This document shows, one piece after another, positions 23,641 through 31,502 of a stretch of 36,482 bases of DNA. The DNA is from Streptomyces sp. H27-H1 (lineage in GTDB: Bacteria; Actinomycetota; Actinomycetes; Streptomycetales; Streptomycetaceae): contig NZ_JAPNLJ010000065.1 of the NCBI RefSeq assembly GCF_026627445.1, forward strand, positions 1 through 36,482, read 5' to 3'. The position numbers and the translations under genes are program-made. Each line of letters starts with the position of its first letter. Positions within the stretch are counted from its first letter, which is position 1. Below the pieces are notes generated by a model. That model worked only from the letters and a program-made list of their open reading frames with translations. It had not been told where the DNA came from and did not search any database.

Positions 23641-26600
23641 TTACCTGGTCCCGGCCTTCCGCGGGGCGACGGGGCCGAAGAGCCGTAGCCGGTGGGCCAG
23701 GGCAGCGGCCTCGCCCCGCCCCGCGACGCCGAGCTTCGCCAGGATGTTCGAGACGTGCACGCTGGCCGTCTTCGGGGAGATGAAGAGTTCCTCGGCGATC
23801 TGGCGGTTGGTGTGGCCCGCCGCGACCAGGCGCAGCACGTCCCGTTCGCGGCTGGTCAGGCCCAGCGCCTCGACGGGGTCGGCGGCCGGCGCGAGGCAGC
23901 CCTCGGGTGCGTGCACCGAGGTGAGCGGGAGCCTGGCGCGCTGCGCGAGCAGGGCCAGGTCCTCGCGGAGCCGGCGGGCGCCGAGCTCCTCGGCGGTGGC
24001 GTAGGCCTCCAGGAGCAGTCCCGCGGCGGCCTCGCGGTCGCCGCCGGCCGCCAGCAGGGCTTCCACGAGCCGGTAGCGGGCCCGGGCCAGCAGGTAGGGG
24101 CGTTCCAGGGGGCGTACGGCCGCTTCCACGCCGGTCCAGTCGGCGACGGTGTCCCGGGCCTCGGCGCGCAGCAGCTCGGCCCTGAGGTACTCGGAGTGGG
24201 CGCTCCACACCGGGACCGGGGTGGCCAGGGCCCGGGCGGCGGTGCGCAGCACCGTCAGCGCCTCGTCCCGGCCGGCCTCGGCGACCGGCAGGCCCCGGGC
24301 GTCGGCTTCGGCCGAGGCGGCGGCGAGCAGCAGCGGCCAGGCGTAGCGGTGGTTGCCGAGCGGGAAGCCGTGGTCGATGACCGCGGCCACTTCGCTGCGG
24401 ACGTCGGCTATCCGGCCCTCCCCCGCGGCCACGCCGATCGCGAGGCGGAACAGCGGGATCCGGTGCTGGGGCTGGCCGTCGTGGGAGCCGAAGTGGGTGC
24501 GGGCGGCGGTGAGCTGCCCGGCGGCCTCGGCGAGTTCGCCGCGGGCCAGGGCCAGGTAGGCCAGCCGTACGACGGCCGCGGCGCGGGGGGCGGCGCTGCT
24601 GACGAGGGTCAGGGTCCGCCGGGCCTGCGTCTGGGCCTCCTCCCACCGGCCGAGGCTGTACAGGCTCTCCGCCAGGTTCCCCCGGATGTAGGCCTCGGAG
24701 TCCATCAGATGGGAGTTCTTGACCAGCTCGGCGCCCTGTCCGGCCAGTTCCACGGCTTCGCGGGACCGGCCCAGGCTTTCCAGATGGGAGGTGAGGTTCA
24801 CGTGCGCACGCCCCACCAGCATGCCGAGTCCCAGTTCGGCGGCCCGGTCCTTGACCGCGTACATCTCGGCGAGGCCGCGCTCGGGTTCCCCCGAGTCGAC
24901 GAGCAGGCTGCCGACGGTGATCCGGGCGTTGAGTTCGGTGTCCTCGGCGCCGACCATCCGCGCGTACTCCACGGCGCGTTCGGCGGCGACCAGGTTGTCG
25001 GGGCCCGGCTGGTGGAGCATGCCCCAGCTCGCGGCCCGGACCAGGACGTCGGCGTGCACCTGGGACGGGGGCAGCCCACGGACGAGCTCCTGTGCCTTGG
25101 CGAGCTCCTCCCAGCCGTCGCCGCGGGCGAGGCTGGCGACGAGCCGGGAGCGTTCGGTCCAGAACCAGGCGGCGCGCAGCGGGTCGTGGCCGTCTTCCAG
25201 CAGCCGCAGGGCGGTCTTGGTCAGCTTCAGGGCGCGTTCGCGTTCGCCGCCGAAGCGGGCCGCGACGGTGGCTTCGGCCAGCAGGTCGAGGTGTTGCAGC
25301 GGGGTGGTCGCCGGGTCGCAGCCGCAGGGCGGGTAGACCTCCGTGTAGTCCGCCGGGCGCAGTGCGCCGCGGACTTCCTCCGGTACGGCTTCCCACAGCT
25401 CCATGGCCCGCTCCAGCAGGCGCAGCTGCTCGGAGTAGGCGTGCCGGCGCCGGGCGGCCACCGAGGCCGCGAGCACGGCGGGCAGGGCCTTGACCGAGTC
25501 GTTGGCGTAGTACCAGTAGGTGGCGAGGCGGATGACCCGCTCTTCCGCGCGGATCAGCGAGTCGCCTTGTTCGAGTTCCTCGGCGTAGCGGCGGTTGACG
25601 CGGGCGCGCTCGCCGGGCAGCAGGTCGTCGGAGACGGCCTCGCGGACCAGGGAATGACGGAAGCGGTAGCCGTCGCCGTCGGAGGTGGGCAGGAGGATGT
25701 TGGCGCCGACCGCCGAGCGCAGGGCCTCGATCAGTTCGTCCTCGGTGAGCCGGGTGACGGCGCGCAGCAGGGCGTACTCCACGGTGGAGCCGCCCTCGGC
25801 GACGATGCGCACGACCCGCTGAGCGGCGTCCGGGAGGACTTCGACGCGTACGAGGAGGAGGTCGCGCAGGGATTCGGTGAGGCCGGTGGGGCAGCCGCTG
25901 GCGCGGGAGGCGACGAGTTCTTCGACGAAGAAGGCATTGCCGTCGGAGCGGTCGAAGACCGATTCGACGAAGTCCTCGTCTGGCGTCGAGGCGAGGATCC
26001 CGGCGAGCTGGCGGCGTACTTCGGCCCGGTTGAAGCGGGAGAGCTCGATGCGCTGGACGGTGCGCAGCCGGTCGAGTTCCGCGAGGAGCGGGCGCAGCGG
26101 GTGGCGGCGGTGGACGTCGTCGGCGCGGTAGGTGGCGACGACGACGAGCCGGCCGCTGCCGAGTGCGCGGAAGAGGTAGGAGAGCAGGTGCCGGGTGGAG
26201 GTGTCCGCCCAGTGCAGGTCTTCCAGGACGAGGACGACGGTGCGGTCGGCGGCGAGCCGTTCCAGCATCCGGGCCGTGAGTTCGAAGAGGCGGGCGGTGC
26301 TCTCCTCGTCGTGCGGGCCGCGCGGGGTCTCGCCGAGTTCGGGGAGGATGCGCGCGAGTTCGTCCTCCTGGCCGGCGGCGGCCGCCGCCAGTTCGCCGGG
26401 GAGCAGGCGGTGCAGGGTGCGCAGCGCGGTTGAGAACGGGGCGAAGGGAAGCCCCTCCGCCCCGATTTCCACACAGCCTCCGACGGCTACGACCGCGCCG
26501 CGGCGGTCGGCCTCGCAGAGGAACTCCTCGGTGAGGCGGGTCTTCCCGACCCCTGCCTCACCGCCGATGAGCAGTGCCTGCGGCTCCTGGCCGACGGCGC

Positions 26601-26739
26601 GCGTCAGGGCGTCGGTGAGTACGGCCAGTTCGTCGGCGCGGCCGACGAACACCGGGCTGACAGATCTGGTCTCCACGCCGCCGAGCATCGCACAGAGGCC
26701 CTGGCCGACGGCACTCGATATCGGTGCGCTGCTCATCAC
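23641..26739 (-). CDS. Large ATP-binding LuxR-family regulator (LAL family)
   Basis: A 1032-aa regulator with three parts. An N-terminal AAA/STAND ATPase has Walker A GGEAGVGKT (59-67) and Walker B VVLVLEDLHWAD (168-179). A long alpha-helical tetratricopeptide-like region (about 420-930) follows. A C-terminal LuxR helix-turn-helix (LTSRERDVLRLVAAGHTNRQ from 961, then SPKTASVHVSNILAKL) completes it. This is the MalT/LAL architecture: an inducer- and ATP-dependent activator that in Streptomyces often controls secondary or carbon metabolism. The target here is unknown. The start may be GTG 26739, ATG 26736 or a later ATG (MLGGVETRSVSP); none has a strong Shine-Dalgarno. It converges on the DUF6191-like gene, separated by a hairpin. 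Confidence 0.95.
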   Translation of the reverse strand: MMSSAPISSAVGQGLCAMLGGVETRSVSPVFVGRADELAVLTDALTRAVGQEPQALLIGGEAGVGKTRLTEEFLCEADRRGAVVAVGGCVEIGAEGLPFAPFSTALRTLHRLLPGELAAAAAGQEDELARILPELGETPRGPHDEESTARLFELTARMLERLAADRTVVLVLEDLHWADTSTRHLLSYLFRALGSGRLVVVATYRADDVHRRHPLRPLLAELDRLRTVQRIELSRFNRAEVRRQLAGILASTPDEDFVESVFDRSDGNAFFVEELVASRASGCPTGLTESLRDLLLVRVEVLPDAAQRVVRIVAEGGSTVEYALLRAVTRLTEDELIEALRSAVGANILLPTSDGDGYRFRHSLVREAVSDDLLPGERARVNRRYAEELEQGDSLIRAEERVIRLATYWYYANDSVKALPAVLAASVAARRRHAYSEQLRLLERAMELWEAVPEEVRGALRPADYTEVYPPCGCDPATTPLQHLDLLAEATVAARFGGERERALKLTKTALRLLEDGHDPLRAAWFWTERSRLVASLARGDGWEELAKAQELVRGLPPSQVHADVLVRAASWGMLHQPGPDNLVAAERAVEYARMVGAEDTELNARITVGSLLVDSGEPERGLAEMYAVKDRAAELGLGMLVGRAHVNLTSHLESLGRSREAVELAGQGAELVKNSHLMDSEAYIRGNLAESLYSLGRWEEAQTQARRTLTLVSSAAPRAAAVVRLAYLALARGELAEAAGQLTAARTHFGSHDGQPQHRIPLFRLAIGVAAGEGRIADVRSEVAAVIDHGFPLGNHRYAWPLLLAAASAEADARGLPVAEAGRDEALTVLRTAARALATPVPVWSAHSEYLRAELLRAEARDTVADWTGVEAAVRPLERPYLLARARYRLVEALLAAGGDREAAAGLLLEAYATAEELGARRLREDLALLAQRARLPLTSVHAPEGCLAPAADPVEALGLTSRERDVLRLVAAGHTNRQIAEELFISPKTASVHVSNILAKLGVAGRGEAAALAHRLRLFGPVAPRKAGTR

Positions 26740-26769
26740 GTGCCGGTCCGCGGGGTGTCGCGACGCGGG

Positions 26770-26937
26770 TTACGCGGCGCGGGTGAACCGGCCGCGCTGC
26801 CCTCTCACCGACCCCTCCGGATCCTGGCTCCGGGAGAAGAGGCGGCGGGCCTTCTTCGCTTCCCGGACCAGACGGTAGGCGTCGGCCTCGCGGATGAGGT
26901 CGTCGCGGCGGGCGGTGGCGATCTCGTACTCGAACAT
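26770..26937 (-). CDS. Unrecognised small basic protein (55 aa)
   Basis: A 55-codon frame starting MFEYEIATARRDDLIREADA at 26937 and ending in TAA at 26770. GGGAG lies six bases before the ATG and third-position GC is high, as in real genes here. The first 34 residues should form one long amphipathic charged helix (DDLIREADAYRLVREAKKAR); the tail is Arg/Gly-rich and may bind nucleic acid. No cysteines or membrane segment. It stops 30 bases before the LAL regulator start on the same strand, so it may be transcribed with it. Family not recognised; it is short enough to be missed by automated annotation. Confidence 0.7.
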   Translation of the reverse strand: MFEYEIATARRDDLIREADAYRLVREAKKARRLFSRSQDPEGSVRGQRGRFTRAA

Positions 26938-27049
26938 CTCGTGCTCCCTGGCTTGCGTTTCCCGGACACCTCGTCGGTGTGATCCAAGATTCGCAACCCA
27001 GGGGGTACCGGCGCATCGGGAGCATGCCGCATCTGCGGGAGCCGGGGGT

Positions 27050-27088
27050 CCTTAGGCCGGGGGCTCGGCTCCCTGAGGTGGCCTAAGG
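27050..27088. promoter_or_regulatory. 9-bp inverted repeat CCTTAGGCC / GGCCTAAGG
   Basis: Perfect 9-bp arms at 27050-27058 and 27080-27088 are separated by 21 bases, in the 214-base gap upstream of the 55-aa gene. A related CCTAGG lies at 27094-27099. It could be an operator or a long-loop hairpin following the membrane-protein gene. Confidence 0.35.
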
Positions 27089-27102
27089 CAGTACCTAGGC
27101 AG

Positions 27103-27119
27103 GCCCCCGGCGCGGGGGC
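27103..27119 (-). terminator. Hairpin after the 198-aa membrane-protein gene
   Basis: GCCCCCG (27103-27109) pairs with CGGGGGC (27113-27119) around a 3-base loop, 33 bases beyond the stop of the gene at 27152. CAGGCC/GGCCTG arms around it could extend a larger structure. Confidence 0.5.
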
Positions 27120-27151
27120 GAACGGCCTGCGCGGGCAGCCGGGCGGCAGGG

Positions 27152-27748
27152 CTATCCGACGCTGGGGGCCGTCGGGAGGGCGAGGACGCGGACGAACACG
27201 AAGGCGAGCACGCCGATGACGGCGACGACGACGGCGGCCCAGGACACGGAGCGGACCCATGCCGGGAGGGTGCGGCCGGGAGCGCCGAAGGCCGGGCGGG
27301 CCAGCACGAAGACGGCGATGAGCAGCGCGATCGCCGACAGGACGCCGTTGAAGAGGGCGGTCATGTGCCAGGCGTTGCCGTACAGCGCCTCGATCTTGTC
27401 GGCGGAGCTGGTGGCGTTGGCCGAGCTGATCTGGCCCTTGAGGGTTTCCCGCTCGCCGATGACGCGGGAGGTCCAGCTGCCGCTGAGGGCGATCAGGCCG
27501 AGACCGGCGGCGACGATCGCGGAGGCTCCGGCGGCGACACCGCTCGGCTCCTCGTCGCCGGCCAGGGCGTCGAGATCGTCGTCGAGGTCGTCGTCACCGT
27601 CGGCGGCGAGCTCCTCGTCGAGGATCTCCTCGGTGGCGGCGGTGTCCGCGGCGGCCGGGGCAGCCGTCTCGTTGGTGGCGACCTTGGTCAGGTCGGCCGG
27701 GGAGTCCGCCTCGGGAGCGGTCGGGGCGGGGGTCTTGGAGGTGTCCAT
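27152..27748 (-). CDS. Membrane protein with acidic N-terminal domain, function unknown (198 aa)
   Basis: A 198-aa protein. Residues 1-70 are disordered, Ala/Thr/Pro-rich and then strongly acidic (EELAADGDDDLDDDLD). Three or four hydrophobic segments follow (about 73-92, 125-152 and 165-190). An extracytoplasmic or cytoplasmic loop (SWTSRVIGERETLKGQ to KIEALYGNAWH) lies between the first two. The pattern suggests an inner-membrane protein with a flexible charged tail. I do not recognise a family. A GTG at 27757 is an alternative start; neither has a clear Shine-Dalgarno. Two 11-bp-spaced direct repeats lie directly upstream. Confidence 0.72.
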   Translation of the reverse strand: MDTSKTPAPTAPEADSPADLTKVATNETAAPAAADTAATEEILDEELAADGDDDLDDDLDALAGDEEPSGVAAGASAIVAAGLGLIALSGSWTSRVIGERETLKGQISSANATSSADKIEALYGNAWHMTALFNGVLSAIALLIAVFVLARPAFGAPGRTLPAWVRSVSWAAVVVAVIGVLAFVFVRVLALPTAPSVG

Positions 27749-27768
27749 GCGGGGCACCGTAGGCGGCT

Positions 27769-27788
27769 TTTCTGAGAGGTTTCTGAGA
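27769..27788. promoter_or_regulatory. Two TTTCTGAGA direct repeats at 11-bp spacing
   Basis: TTTCTGAGA occurs at 27769-27777 and 27780-27788, exactly 11 bases apart, 21 bases upstream of the membrane-protein start. Eleven-base direct repeats are typical of OmpR/PhoB-type response-regulator sites. These sequences do not match the PhoP box (GTTCACC). Confidence 0.45.
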
Positions 27789-27794
27789 ATGCGG

Positions 27795-27821
27795 CCGGGG
27801 CGGGGCAGCGCCCCGCCCCGG
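27795..27821 (-). terminator. Hairpin terminator after the acetyltransferase gene
   Basis: CCGGGGCGGGGC (27795-27806) pairs perfectly with 27810-27821 around an AGC loop, 50 bases beyond the acetyltransferase stop on the minus strand. Confidence 0.75.
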
Positions 27822-27871
27822 ATCCCGGGAGGACTCGGTGCGGGGCGGCGACGGCAGGGCGCGGAGGGTGG

Positions 27872-28426
27872 TCAGGCGGGTCGGGCCGCGGACCACTCGT
27901 GGGCGAGGAGCGCCCAGATCTCGGTGTCCTGGCGGACGCCGCGGTGCAGGTGGTTCTGGCGCATGACCCCTTCGCGGGTCATCCCGAGGCGCTCGGCCAC
28001 GGCAAGGCTCTTCTTGTTGCCGGAGGCGGCGTGCCATTCGACGCGGTGCATGCCGCGCTCGCCGAAGGCGTAGTCGATCAGGACGCGGCAGGCCTTCGTC
28101 ACCAGGCCGCGGCCGGCTGCGGCGGGCTCCAGCCAGCAGCCGATCTCGCAGTTGCCGGTCTCCGCCTCGAACGCCGGGAAGAGCACTCCGCCCACGAGGG
28201 TGCCGTCGAGCCGGATCCCGAAGAACCGTGCGCCGTCCTCCCCCGCCGTGACGGCGTACTTGGCCAGCAGGGCCCGGGCCGACTCCAGGTCGCCGGACCG
28301 GTCCGGGAAGCCGACGTACTGGCCGATGAACTCGCGTCCGCGTTCGATGTGGGCGAAGAACTCCTCCGCGTGCCGGGCTTCCAGCGGGAACATCCGGGCG
28401 TTGTCGGCGAGGTCTATCGAGAACAT
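27872..28426 (-). CDS. GNAT acetyltransferase of the RimJ/RimL type
   Basis: A 184-aa GNAT-fold protein. The acetyl-CoA pyrophosphate loop is the GLVTKAC segment (about 110-116), in the region that reads RGxGxG in this family, preceded by the strand ETGNCEIGCWLEP. The HRVEWHAASGNKKSLAVAERLGM stretch, with its conserved Asn and Ser contacting CoA, is diagnostic of RimJ/RimL relatives (N-terminal acetylation of ribosomal proteins, or small-molecule acetylation). The substrate is not known. It lies 39 bases downstream of the MMPL transporter gene on the same strand and may share its transcript. Confidence 0.88.
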   Translation of the reverse strand: MFSIDLADNARMFPLEARHAEEFFAHIERGREFIGQYVGFPDRSGDLESARALLAKYAVTAGEDGARFFGIRLDGTLVGGVLFPAFEAETGNCEIGCWLEPAAAGRGLVTKACRVLIDYAFGERGMHRVEWHAASGNKKSLAVAERLGMTREGVMRQNHLHRGVRQDTEIWALLAHEWSAARPA

Positions 28427-28465
28427 GCGCGTTCTTCCTTGGGTCTCATGCGGCGGGTGGCCGGA

Positions 28466-30715
28466 TCACCGGGAGCTGGTCGCGGGCTCGGCCGCGTCCT
28501 CGCTCGTGACGGGGTCCGCGCCGGGCCGCTGCAGGGGAAGTTTCGTATGCGGGCGGCGCTCCGGGGGCTCAATGCTGATCTTCGGGAGCCGCCGGTCCAG
28601 CCAGGCCGGCAGCCACCAGTTGGCTCCTCCGAGCATGTGCATCAGGGCGGGTACGAGGAGGGTCCGCAGGACGAATGCGTCGAGGGCGACGGCCGCGGCG
28701 AGGGCGATGCCGAACATGGCGATGAGCCGGTCACCGCTGAGCACGAAGGCCAGGAAGACGGAAATCATGATGACGGCCGCCGAGTTGATCACCCGGCTGG
28801 TCTCGGCGAGGCCGACGCGCACCGCCCGCTTGTTGTCCCCGGTCTCCAGCCACTCCTCGTACATCCGGCTGACGAGGAAGACCTGGTAGTCCATGGAGAG
28901 CCCGAAGAGCACCGAGACCATGATCACCGGCAGGAAGGGCTCGATCGGCCCGGCGCTGCCCAGGCCCAGCGGTTCGCTGCCCCAGCCCCACTGGAATATC
29001 GCGACGACGACTCCGAAGGAGGAGGCGACGGCGGCGACGTTCATGGCGGCGGCCTTGACCGGGATGCCGATGGACCGGAAGGCCAGCAGCAGGAGCACAC
29101 AGCCGAGCGCGATGACCACCCCGACGAAGAGCGGCAGTTTGCCGACGATGACCTCGGCGAAGTCGTCGTACCCGGCGGTCACTCCGCCGACGTGGACCTG
29201 CATGGACGCGCCGTGCCCGGCGCGCGGGACGACGTCCTCGCGCAGTCGCTCGACCAGCTCGCTCGTGGCCCGGGACTGCGGAGCGGAGTCGGGTACGACG
29301 GTGATGACGGCGGTGTCCCCCTTGCGGTTGAGGACCGCCGGTCCGACGGAGGCCACGCCCTTGGCCGTATGGAGCGACTCGGCCAGCGCGTCCACGGTGA
29401 GCCGGTCGCCGGCCCCGTCGAGGCGGGCGACCACGGTCAGCGGGCCGTTCGTTCCCGGGCCGAACCCCTCCGCGAGCAGGTCGTAGGCCTTGCGGGTGGT
29501 GGACGTGGCCGGGTTGTTGCCCTGGTCGGAGGTACCGAGGTGGAGGGAGAGCGTGGGCAGCGCCAGCACCACCATGACCACCGTGGCGAGCAGTCCGAGC
29601 AGCTTCGGGTGGCGCTCGACGAAGGCCGACCAGCGGGCGGCGAGGCCGGTGACCGCGTCGGGCAGCGGACCGTCGGCGGCGAGCCTGCGGCGCTCGCGGC
29701 GGGACAGGGCGCGCATACCGATGTACGAGAGGAGCGCGGGCAGCAGGGTCACCGAGGCGGCGACGGTCAGGACCACGGTGAGGGAGGCCGCGATCGCGAC
29801 GCCGTTGAGGAAGTTCAGCCGCAGCACCAGCATGCCGAGCAGGGCGATGCAGACGGTGGCCCCGGCGAAGACCACGGCCCGGCCTGTGGTGGCGATGGCG
29901 CTCTCGGCGGCTTCCGCGACGGGGAGTCCGCGTTTGAGGCCCTTGCGGTGACGGGTGACGATGAACAGCGCGTAGTCGATGCCCACCCCGAGGCCCACGA
30001 GGGTGCCGAGCATCGGGGCGAAGTCGGCGACCGGCATCGCGTGGCCGAGGAGGGTGATGCCGAAGTAGGCGGTGCCCACGCTGACCAGGGCGGTCGCGAT
30101 GGGCAGCAGGCTCGCCGCCAACGATCCGAAGGCCAGGAAGAGCACCAGCGCGGCGATGGCCACGCCGATGGCCTCGGCGAGGTGCGCGCTGGGAGCCTCG
30201 GTGAGGCCGATGGCGCGGCCGCCGAGCTCGACTTGGAGGCCGCCGGCCTGGGTCGTCGCATTCCGCGCGGCACCGACGACGGCCCTCGCCTCGCCCTTGG
30301 GCACCGAGTCGGCCTGCCGGTCGAAGGTGACCACGGCGTAGGCGGTGCGCCCGTCGGGGCTGATCCGGGCAGCACTGTCGGGGCCGGAACCGTAGGGGCC
30401 GGCGACCGATCCGACACCGGGGAGCCCGGCTATGGAGTCCAGGGCCCGCGTCATGCGTTCCCGGACGGCCGGTGTGCGCGCGCTCTGCCCGTCCGGGGCC
30501 CGCCACACGATGGTGTCGGTATCGCCGCCGTGACCGTGGAAGCCTTCACGGAGCAGTGCGTGCGCCTTGGCCGATTCGGTGCCGGGGACCTCGTAGTCGT
30601 TGGAGAACGCCGTGCCGGCGCCGACCGCGGCAGCGGCGGTCCCGCCGAAGGCGAGGAGCCAGAGCAGGACGGCGGCGAGTCGGTGCCGCATGCACCAGCG
30701 TGCGAGGGCTGACAA
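28466..30715 (-). CDS. MMPL-family (RND superfamily) transporter
   Basis: A 749-aa protein with two homologous halves of about six membrane helices each, and large extracellular loops after helices 1 and 7. This is the MMPL/SSD layout used for lipid or hydrophobic-molecule export. Diagnostic repeats are GVGIDYALFIVTRHRKG (about residue 248) and SMDYQVFLVSRMYEEW (about 608), whose Asp-Tyr pairs carry protons. The C-terminal tail is Pro/Arg-rich. A TTG start at 30715 is supported by GGGAG a few bases upstream; the first ATG (30691) lacks one. It is followed by the acetyltransferase gene. The upstream 287-base gap contains a 9-bp repeat array. The substrate is unknown. Confidence 0.93.
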   Translation of the reverse strand: MSALARWCMRHRLAAVLLWLLAFGGTAAAAVGAGTAFSNDYEVPGTESAKAHALLREGFHGHGGDTDTIVWRAPDGQSARTPAVRERMTRALDSIAGLPGVGSVAGPYGSGPDSAARISPDGRTAYAVVTFDRQADSVPKGEARAVVGAARNATTQAGGLQVELGGRAIGLTEAPSAHLAEAIGVAIAALVLFLAFGSLAASLLPIATALVSVGTAYFGITLLGHAMPVADFAPMLGTLVGLGVGIDYALFIVTRHRKGLKRGLPVAEAAESAIATTGRAVVFAGATVCIALLGMLVLRLNFLNGVAIAASLTVVLTVAASVTLLPALLSYIGMRALSRRERRRLAADGPLPDAVTGLAARWSAFVERHPKLLGLLATVVMVVLALPTLSLHLGTSDQGNNPATSTTRKAYDLLAEGFGPGTNGPLTVVARLDGAGDRLTVDALAESLHTAKGVASVGPAVLNRKGDTAVITVVPDSAPQSRATSELVERLREDVVPRAGHGASMQVHVGGVTAGYDDFAEVIVGKLPLFVGVVIALGCVLLLLAFRSIGIPVKAAAMNVAAVASSFGVVVAIFQWGWGSEPLGLGSAGPIEPFLPVIMVSVLFGLSMDYQVFLVSRMYEEWLETGDNKRAVRVGLAETSRVINSAAVIMISVFLAFVLSGDRLIAMFGIALAAAVALDAFVLRTLLVPALMHMLGGANWWLPAWLDRRLPKISIEPPERRPHTKLPLQRPGADPVTSEDAAEPATSSR

Positions 30716-30820
30716 CGGACGGGCTCCCTGGTGGTTCGGATCTTTACCGGGGAACGGCCCGTCGGAAAGAACGTGTGAACACTGGACGCTGGACGCGCTG
30801 GGGGTTGTGAATCTTCAGTT

Positions 30821-30916
30821 CGTGCGCATCATGCGGTTCCTGCGAATCGTGCGGTTCGTGCGGTTAGAGCTCGTGCAGTCCGTGCGGTCCAACGGGTTCG
30901 TACGATCCACATGGTC
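30821..30916. repeat. Degenerate 9-bp tandem repeat array (consensus CGTGCGGTT)
   Basis: Ten units keep a 9-base register, with a 6-base interruption (AGAGCT) after the fifth. The first five are CGTGCGCAT, CATGCGGTT, CCTGCGAAT, CGTGCGGTT and CGTGCGGTT. The next three are CGTGCAGTC, CGTGCGGTC and CAACGGGTT. The last two are CGTACGATC and CACATGGTC. The array occupies the middle of the 287-base gap between the MMPL start and the end of the cupin gene, about 105 bases upstream of the transporter. The rest of the gap holds a CTGGACG direct repeat (30782-30796) and no gene I can support. Confidence 0.75.
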
Positions 30917-31002
30917 TACACCTTTACGATCGCAGCGCCGAATGATCGTCGGCGGCCTTCGTGGGCAGCGTCACAGGCATTCGGGCAGGCACGGGACCAT
31001 GG

Positions 31003-31449
31003 TCACACGGGGTTCGGAGCGGAGGTCCGGCCGGACGGGTCGTCGGTCCGGTAGCCCGGCAGCGAGGGCCAGCGGACGGTGAGCACCACCGAGTCCTCCT
31101 CCGCGTACCAGGAGTGGTCCACACCGCGTCCCCACACGACGTAGTCCCCCTGCTCGGCGAGCACGACGCTCCGGCCGGGGAACTCGAGCCGGAACCGGCC
31201 GCTGATCAGCACCTGCAACGCCGTACGGGACTCTCCCCGCACCCAGGTCGCCCGCTCGTCACCCTTGGGGTGGACGCCCCACTTGATCTCCACGTCCTCG
31301 CTGTGGCGGGGATCGCCGGGCTCCTTGAAGTGGCCCAGCAGCCAGCCCCGGTCGACGGCGGCGTCGGGGGTGGCGTTGCCGGTGTAGACGGCGGGGTGGG
31401 TGGAGTCCGCGGGCTGAGTGGGATGGGTGGGATGGGTGGGGTCGCTCAC
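31003..31449 (-). CDS. Cupin-like protein (148 aa)
   Basis: A 148-aa protein whose N-terminus is a Thr-His-Pro repeat (THPTHPTQPADSTHP), encoded by 9-bp DNA repeats around 31420-31446. From residue 35 come beta-strands of a single-domain cupin: DVEIKWGVHPKGD, ALQVLISGRFRLEF (motif 1 region), then GDYVVWGRGVDHSWYAEED with a GxxHxW motif 2. Metal ligands are only partly conserved, so catalysis is uncertain; small cupins may be sensors or isomerases. The GTG at 31449 has no Shine-Dalgarno, and TAACCT/CATTAA elements about ten bases upstream suggest a leaderless mRNA. It is divergent from the adjacent acetyltransferase, 53 bases apart. Confidence 0.72.
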   Translation of the reverse strand: MSDPTHPTHPTQPADSTHPAVYTGNATPDAAVDRGWLLGHFKEPGDPRHSEDVEIKWGVHPKGDERATWVRGESRTALQVLISGRFRLEFPGRSVVLAEQGDYVVWGRGVDHSWYAEEDSVVLTVRWPSLPGYRTDDPSGRTSAPNPV

Positions 31450-31502
31450 GGGGTGAGGTTAATGCAGTTGTCGGACTCGTTGGCGGCTGGTGAGCTGGCG
31501 GG

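Noticed and set aside
30821..30916. CRISPR-like array
   Set aside because: Units are 9 bp with no spacers and no cas gene is present.
30600..31082. 160-codon plus-strand frame containing FVR/IVR/FLR triplets
   Set aside because: The triplets simply reflect the 9-bp DNA repeat. The frame overlaps the MMPL and cupin genes and has no ribosome binding site or coding bias.
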